64,000 nt of DNA from Anaerolineaceae bacterium. GTDB taxonomy: Bacteria > Chloroflexota > Anaerolineae > Aggregatilineales > Phototrophicaceae. Where the stretch lies: assembly GCA_020634115.1 (NCBI GenBank), contig JACKCH010000012.1, forward strand, positions 186,001 to 250,000. Direction: 5' to 3'. A program made the position numbers and the translations under genes. Shown here piece after piece: positions 61,491 through 64,000 of the stretch; the stretch's first letter is position 1; each line of letters starts with the position of its first letter. The notes under the pieces are model-generated. The model was not told where the DNA came from and did not search any database. It was given only the letters and a program-made list of their open reading frames with translations.

Positions 61491-62648
61491 TTAGTTCGTT
61501 TCCTGTACTGCGGTAATGGCTTTACGGGCGGCTTCCGTGAGCGTAGCCGCGCTGGTGACATTCGGGTGTCCGGCATCGTCTATCATCTGGAGGGCTGACG
61601 TGGCATTCGTTCCCGCCAGCCGGACGATTAAGGGGATTTTCGTTTGGATTTTTCCTAATGTCTGAAGAATTCCCCTGGATACCTCATCGCAGCGGGTGAT
61701 GCCGCCGAAAATATTCAGTAGTACCACCTGTACCTGCGGATCTTCCAGCATTATCTCTAATGCAGTGGCGACGGTTGCCGATTGTGCGCCGCCACCAATG
61801 TCCAGGAAACTGGCCGGTTTGACTGCGCCGTCCCCATAGAGATGAATGATGTCTATGGTCGTCATGGCGAGTCCGGCGCCGTTAGCTATACAGCCGATTT
61901 GTCCTTCCAGTTCAACATAGCTGACACCGGCGGCGCGGGCGCGGGCTTCCTGCCCGGATTCCCCATCACTATCGTACATCTCCGCCAGGTCAGTGTGCCG
62001 GTAAAGGGCGTTGTCATCAATGACGAGTTTGCTATCCAGGGCGAGCAGGCGGTTATCCTGCGTGATGGCGAGCGGGTTGATTTCAGCCAGGATGGCGTCG
62101 CTCGTGGCGTAACACGCATACAGGTCGTGGGTGATCTTGAGAAAGTGTTTCCAGTGTTCGTTCGCCAGGTCAATACTGCTGGCAATTCCGCGAATCTGGT
62201 AATCCCGCAGACCAATACAGGGGTTAATCGCGTCGCGCACGATCAGTTCCGGGTTTTCCCTGGCGACTTCAATGATATTGCGGCCCCCTTCGCGGGAAGC
62301 CACCAGCATGGGTTTACAGGTGGCGCGGTCATTTGTGATTCCCAAATACATTTCCTGCCGAATCTCGACGGTTGGGTTCACCAGAACCTTGCGCACGATC
62401 AGCCCGTTAATCACGCTGCCTAGCAGACTGTTTGCCAGTGTTTCCGCCTGTTCCGAGTTTTCGGCAAAGAGGATGCCACCGATTTTGCCCCGGTCAGGCG
62501 TGGGTATCTGTGCTTTGATGACGACTTTGCCCCCCAGTTCGCGGGCGATTTCGTAAACCTGCTGGGGTGTGCTGGCGGCTTTGCCGGGTAAAACCGGGAT
62601 GCCAAATTCAGCGAATCGCGCTTTGGATTGATACTCGTGCAGATTCAC
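61491..62648 (-). CDS. sucC: Succinate-CoA ligase subunit beta
   Basis: A 385-residue nucleotide-binding subunit starting at GTG 62648 with GGAG 7 bases upstream. It shows MNLHEYQSKARFAEFGIPV, KAQIPTPDRGKIGG, an ATP-grasp core (ILAEINPLAIT), GAGLAMTTIDIIHLYG and FGGITRCDEV. Together with the downstream sucD it forms a two-gene unit. The nucleotide specificity (ADP or GDP) cannot be told safely by eye. Confidence 0.97.
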   Translation of the reverse strand: MNLHEYQSKARFAEFGIPVLPGKAASTPQQVYEIARELGGKVVIKAQIPTPDRGKIGGILFAENSEQAETLANSLLGSVINGLIVRKVLVNPTVEIRQEMYLGITNDRATCKPMLVASREGGRNIIEVARENPELIVRDAINPCIGLRDYQIRGIASSIDLANEHWKHFLKITHDLYACYATSDAILAEINPLAITQDNRLLALDSKLVIDDNALYRHTDLAEMYDSDGESGQEARARAAGVSYVELEGQIGCIANGAGLAMTTIDIIHLYGDGAVKPASFLDIGGGAQSATVATALEIMLEDPQVQVVLLNIFGGITRCDEVSRGILQTLGKIQTKIPLIVRLAGTNATSALQMIDDAGHPNVTSAATLTEAARKAITAVQETN

Positions 62649-62700
62649 GGCCTGACTCCCATCATGATCCGGTCTAAATCTTCATGCCGCTACCTATTGA

Positions 62701-62982
62701 TTATAATGTCTCAATTTCGTGACTGGTAATCAAGACTTCGTAGTTGTTTTCAATCCACTCCAAGATACGGTTCAGCACCTGCTGGTTATGCACATTGGAA
62801 TTGCTCACAATGGCGAGGGCGATTTCGGCGGACTGCCAGACATCATGATGCCCAGTTTCCGCCGCCGAGACGTTGAATGTGTTATGGATGCGGGCCAGCA
62901 TGGATTTCAGAATGCTGCGCTTCTCTTTGAGTGACGCAACGCCGGGTAAATGCATCTCAATTTGACAGAGGCCAATCATCAT
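62701..62982 (-). CDS. DUF503 / YlxP-like protein
   Basis: A 93-residue protein with the DUF503 pattern: IGLCQIEMHLPGVASLKEKRSI, HNTFNVSAAETGHHDVW and an acidic middle. YlxP proteins of this family are encoded near ribosome factors in other bacteria, and their role is unclear. Tandem ATG codons open the frame at 62982 and 62979. It lies 52 bases before sucC on the same strand, so cotranscription is possible. Confidence 0.9.
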   Translation of the reverse strand: MMIGLCQIEMHLPGVASLKEKRSILKSMLARIHNTFNVSAAETGHHDVWQSAEIALAIVSNSNVHNQQVLNRILEWIENNYEVLITSHEIETL

Positions 62983-63092
62983 AAGCGGTTGTTGTTGAAT
63001 GTGTCTACATTGTGCGGACAGATAATTTAACTATACTGAAAATCAACTTTTTTGACAGCTTTTTTAATGATCTGAAAAAACTGTAAGTCAAG

Positions 63093-63122
63093 TAGACAGT
63101 CCTCGCTGAAATGTGTTATGCT
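63093..63122 (+). promoter_or_regulatory. Promoter of the response regulator
   Basis: TAGACA (63093-63098) and TATGCT (63117-63122) are separated by 18 bases. Transcription would start near 63129, about 48 bases before ATG 63177. Confidence 0.42.
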
Positions 63123-63176
63123 GTTGGGTGATAATTTGAAAGAACGTTGAATACCATTGGCGGAGGCGCTGCATTC

Positions 63177-63560
63177 ATGACCCCAATTCGGGTGGTGTGT
63201 ATCGAAGATGAACCACAAATGATTGACCTCGTAAAATTGATTCTCTCCCGTGACGGGTTTGAAGTGATTGGCGCCCCCAGTGGTTTTGAAGGCTTGCAGG
63301 TCGTTGAAGATACGCAGCCCGATCTTGTGCTGCTGGACTTGATGATGCCGGATATTGATGGATGGGAAGTGTATCAGCGTATGAAGGCGAATCCGATGAC
63401 CAACAATATTCCAGTTATCGTGGTGACCGCGCGGGCGCAAAGCATTGACAAAGTGTTAGGATTGCATATCGCGAAGGTGGATGATTATATCACCAAACCC
63501 TTTGGCCCAGCCGAACTGCTTGAAAGTGTGGAGAAGGTACTCTCTGACCGGATGAACTGA
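63177..63560 (+). CDS. Single-domain response regulator
   Basis: I start this gene at ATG 63177, with GGAGG 10 bases upstream; the frame opens at TTG 63147. The 127-residue product is a lone receiver domain: acidic pair EDE at the N-terminus, phospho-Asp in LLDLMMPD, Thr in VVTAR and Lys in TKPFGP. It has no output domain, so it must act through protein contacts as CheY- or SpoF-like proteins do. No kinase is adjacent; the soluble kinase at 24625 is a possible partner within the window. Confidence 0.93.
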   Translation: MTPIRVVCIEDEPQMIDLVKLILSRDGFEVIGAPSGFEGLQVVEDTQPDLVLLDLMMPDIDGWEVYQRMKANPMTNNIPVIVVTARAQSIDKVLGLHIAKVDDYITKPFGPAELLESVEKVLSDRMN

Positions 63561-63590
63561 TTCAGTCAAAACAATGCAAAAGGGGACTAC

Positions 63591-63621
63591 AGGCGCACCA
63601 ATGTCACGGTGCGCCTATTTT
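63591..63621 (+). terminator. Rho-independent terminator after the response regulator
   Basis: AGGCGCACC (63591-63599) and GGTGCGCCT (63608-63616) form a perfect 9-pair stem with an 8-base loop, followed by ATTTTTAT. It can also serve the convergent TlpA-type gene, though the T tract is weaker on that strand. Confidence 0.8.
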
Positions 63622-63628
63622 TATATTA

Positions 63629-64000
63629 TCAGGCTTCAGAGTTGTTCTGAATTCGCGCCAATCCAGTTTCGATGTAATCGGTGAGTTGATCTGGCAGCAG
63701 CATACCGGTGTGCGTGGCGTAGATGTTCCCTTCCGGATCAATGAAGATACTGGTAGGGTAGCCTGCGATGCTAAAAATCCGCTGTAATGTCGTGCTGGTA
63801 TCCATCACAATCGGAAACTGGAGTGCCAACGAATCTGTAAACGGCTTGATCTGAGTAGCTGTTTCAGCATTGTTGATTGCCAGGACAGTAAATCCCTGGT
63901 CGTGATACTGGCTGTAAGCAGCCTGAATGCTCGGCATTTCCGCGCGGCACGGTGGACACCACGTTGCCCAGAAATTGAGCATTACAACCTGTCCTCGGTA
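63629..64000 (-). CDS. TlpA/ResA-type thioredoxin-fold protein (5' end outside window)
   Basis: The frame is open through the right edge; the ATG at 63982 is internal, since the upstream codons (YRGQVV) complete the usual strand before LNFWATWCPPC. The visible 124 residues include the redox motif WCPPC, the AINNAE strand and the cis-Pro in AGYPTSIFIDPEG, followed by THTG. It is a TlpA-like disulfide reductase expected outside the membrane. An anchor or signal peptide is presumably in the missing part. Confidence 0.92.
   Translation of the reverse strand, partial: YRGQVVMLNFWATWCPPCRAEMPSIQAAYSQYHDQGFTVLAINNAETATQIKPFTDSLALQFPIVMDTSTTLQRIFSIAGYPTSIFIDPEGNIYATHTGMLLPDQLTDYIETGLARIQNNSEA

Noticed and set aside
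63027..63440. 137-codon minus-strand frame
   Set aside because: It is antisense to the response regulator, whose receiver motifs are unmistakable.

Overview
The window looks like a chromosomal segment of a Chloroflexota bacterium, probably Anaerolineae-like. This is an inference from several traits: FHA/LysM/Ser-Thr-kinase membrane proteins with very long Thr/Pro-rich linkers, a flavin-dependent ThyX, a NuoCD fusion, TTG and GTG starts preceded by good Shine-Dalgarno sequences, and no sign of outer-membrane machinery. No tRNA, rRNA, CRISPR array or insertion sequence was recognised, and gene density is high. Housekeeping genes dominate. There is no prophage or genomic-island boundary.

Left block (1-13.0 kb, minus strand): a signalling and cell-surface locus. 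In transcription order it holds a very large histidine-kinase-like protein whose phospho-acceptor His is replaced by Gln, a membrane-anchored LysM protein, a giant FHA-TM-LysM-TSP3 protein with five tandem two-Cys modules, a non-RD Ser/Thr kinase with its own FHA and TM segment, and an FHA-TM-LysM protein. Beyond an inserted plus-strand gene lies a truncated TM protein with a Thr/Ala-rich tail. The three LysM proteins share a GILPT peptide in their linkers and a Cys pair bracketing the LysM. I infer a system linking the cell wall to cytoplasmic phospho-signalling. It is the best candidate here for something undescribed.

13.1-18.7 kb: a Nudix hydrolase, a wall-associated class A beta-lactamase-fold protein and two tandem Crp/Fnr regulators on plus, then an anti-sigma kinase/STAS pair on minus and a gene-poor stretch with a candidate structured RNA. 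18.7-24.4 kb (minus): iscX-nuoB-nuoCD-nuoI, a DinB protein and an Mrp-type ATPase. This is a partial complex I cluster flanked by Fe-S-related genes; NuoB and NuoI share an unusual C-terminal tail.

24.6-43 kb: a histidine kinase, a HAD-DinB fusion, a DinG helicase/exonuclease, a duplicated phosphate-binding-like protein, a truncated haemoglobin, yebC-ruvC-ruvA-(PqqD-like)-thyX, radC, pyruvate kinase and enolase. 43-50.9 kb: cysteine desulfurase-mnmA, a five-gene minus cluster (ParB/SerK-like, ACT, small unknown, JAMM protease, prepilin-peptidase-like) and a small plus cluster (Nudix, HAD phosphatase, membrane proteins).

50.9-64 kb: ftsH, a complete eight-gene moxR/Bat-type operon (MoxR, DUF58, BatD-like, BatA, BatB, BatC-like, BatD, BatE-like), sucCD, a DUF503 protein, a single-domain response regulator and a TlpA-type thioredoxin cut by the right edge.
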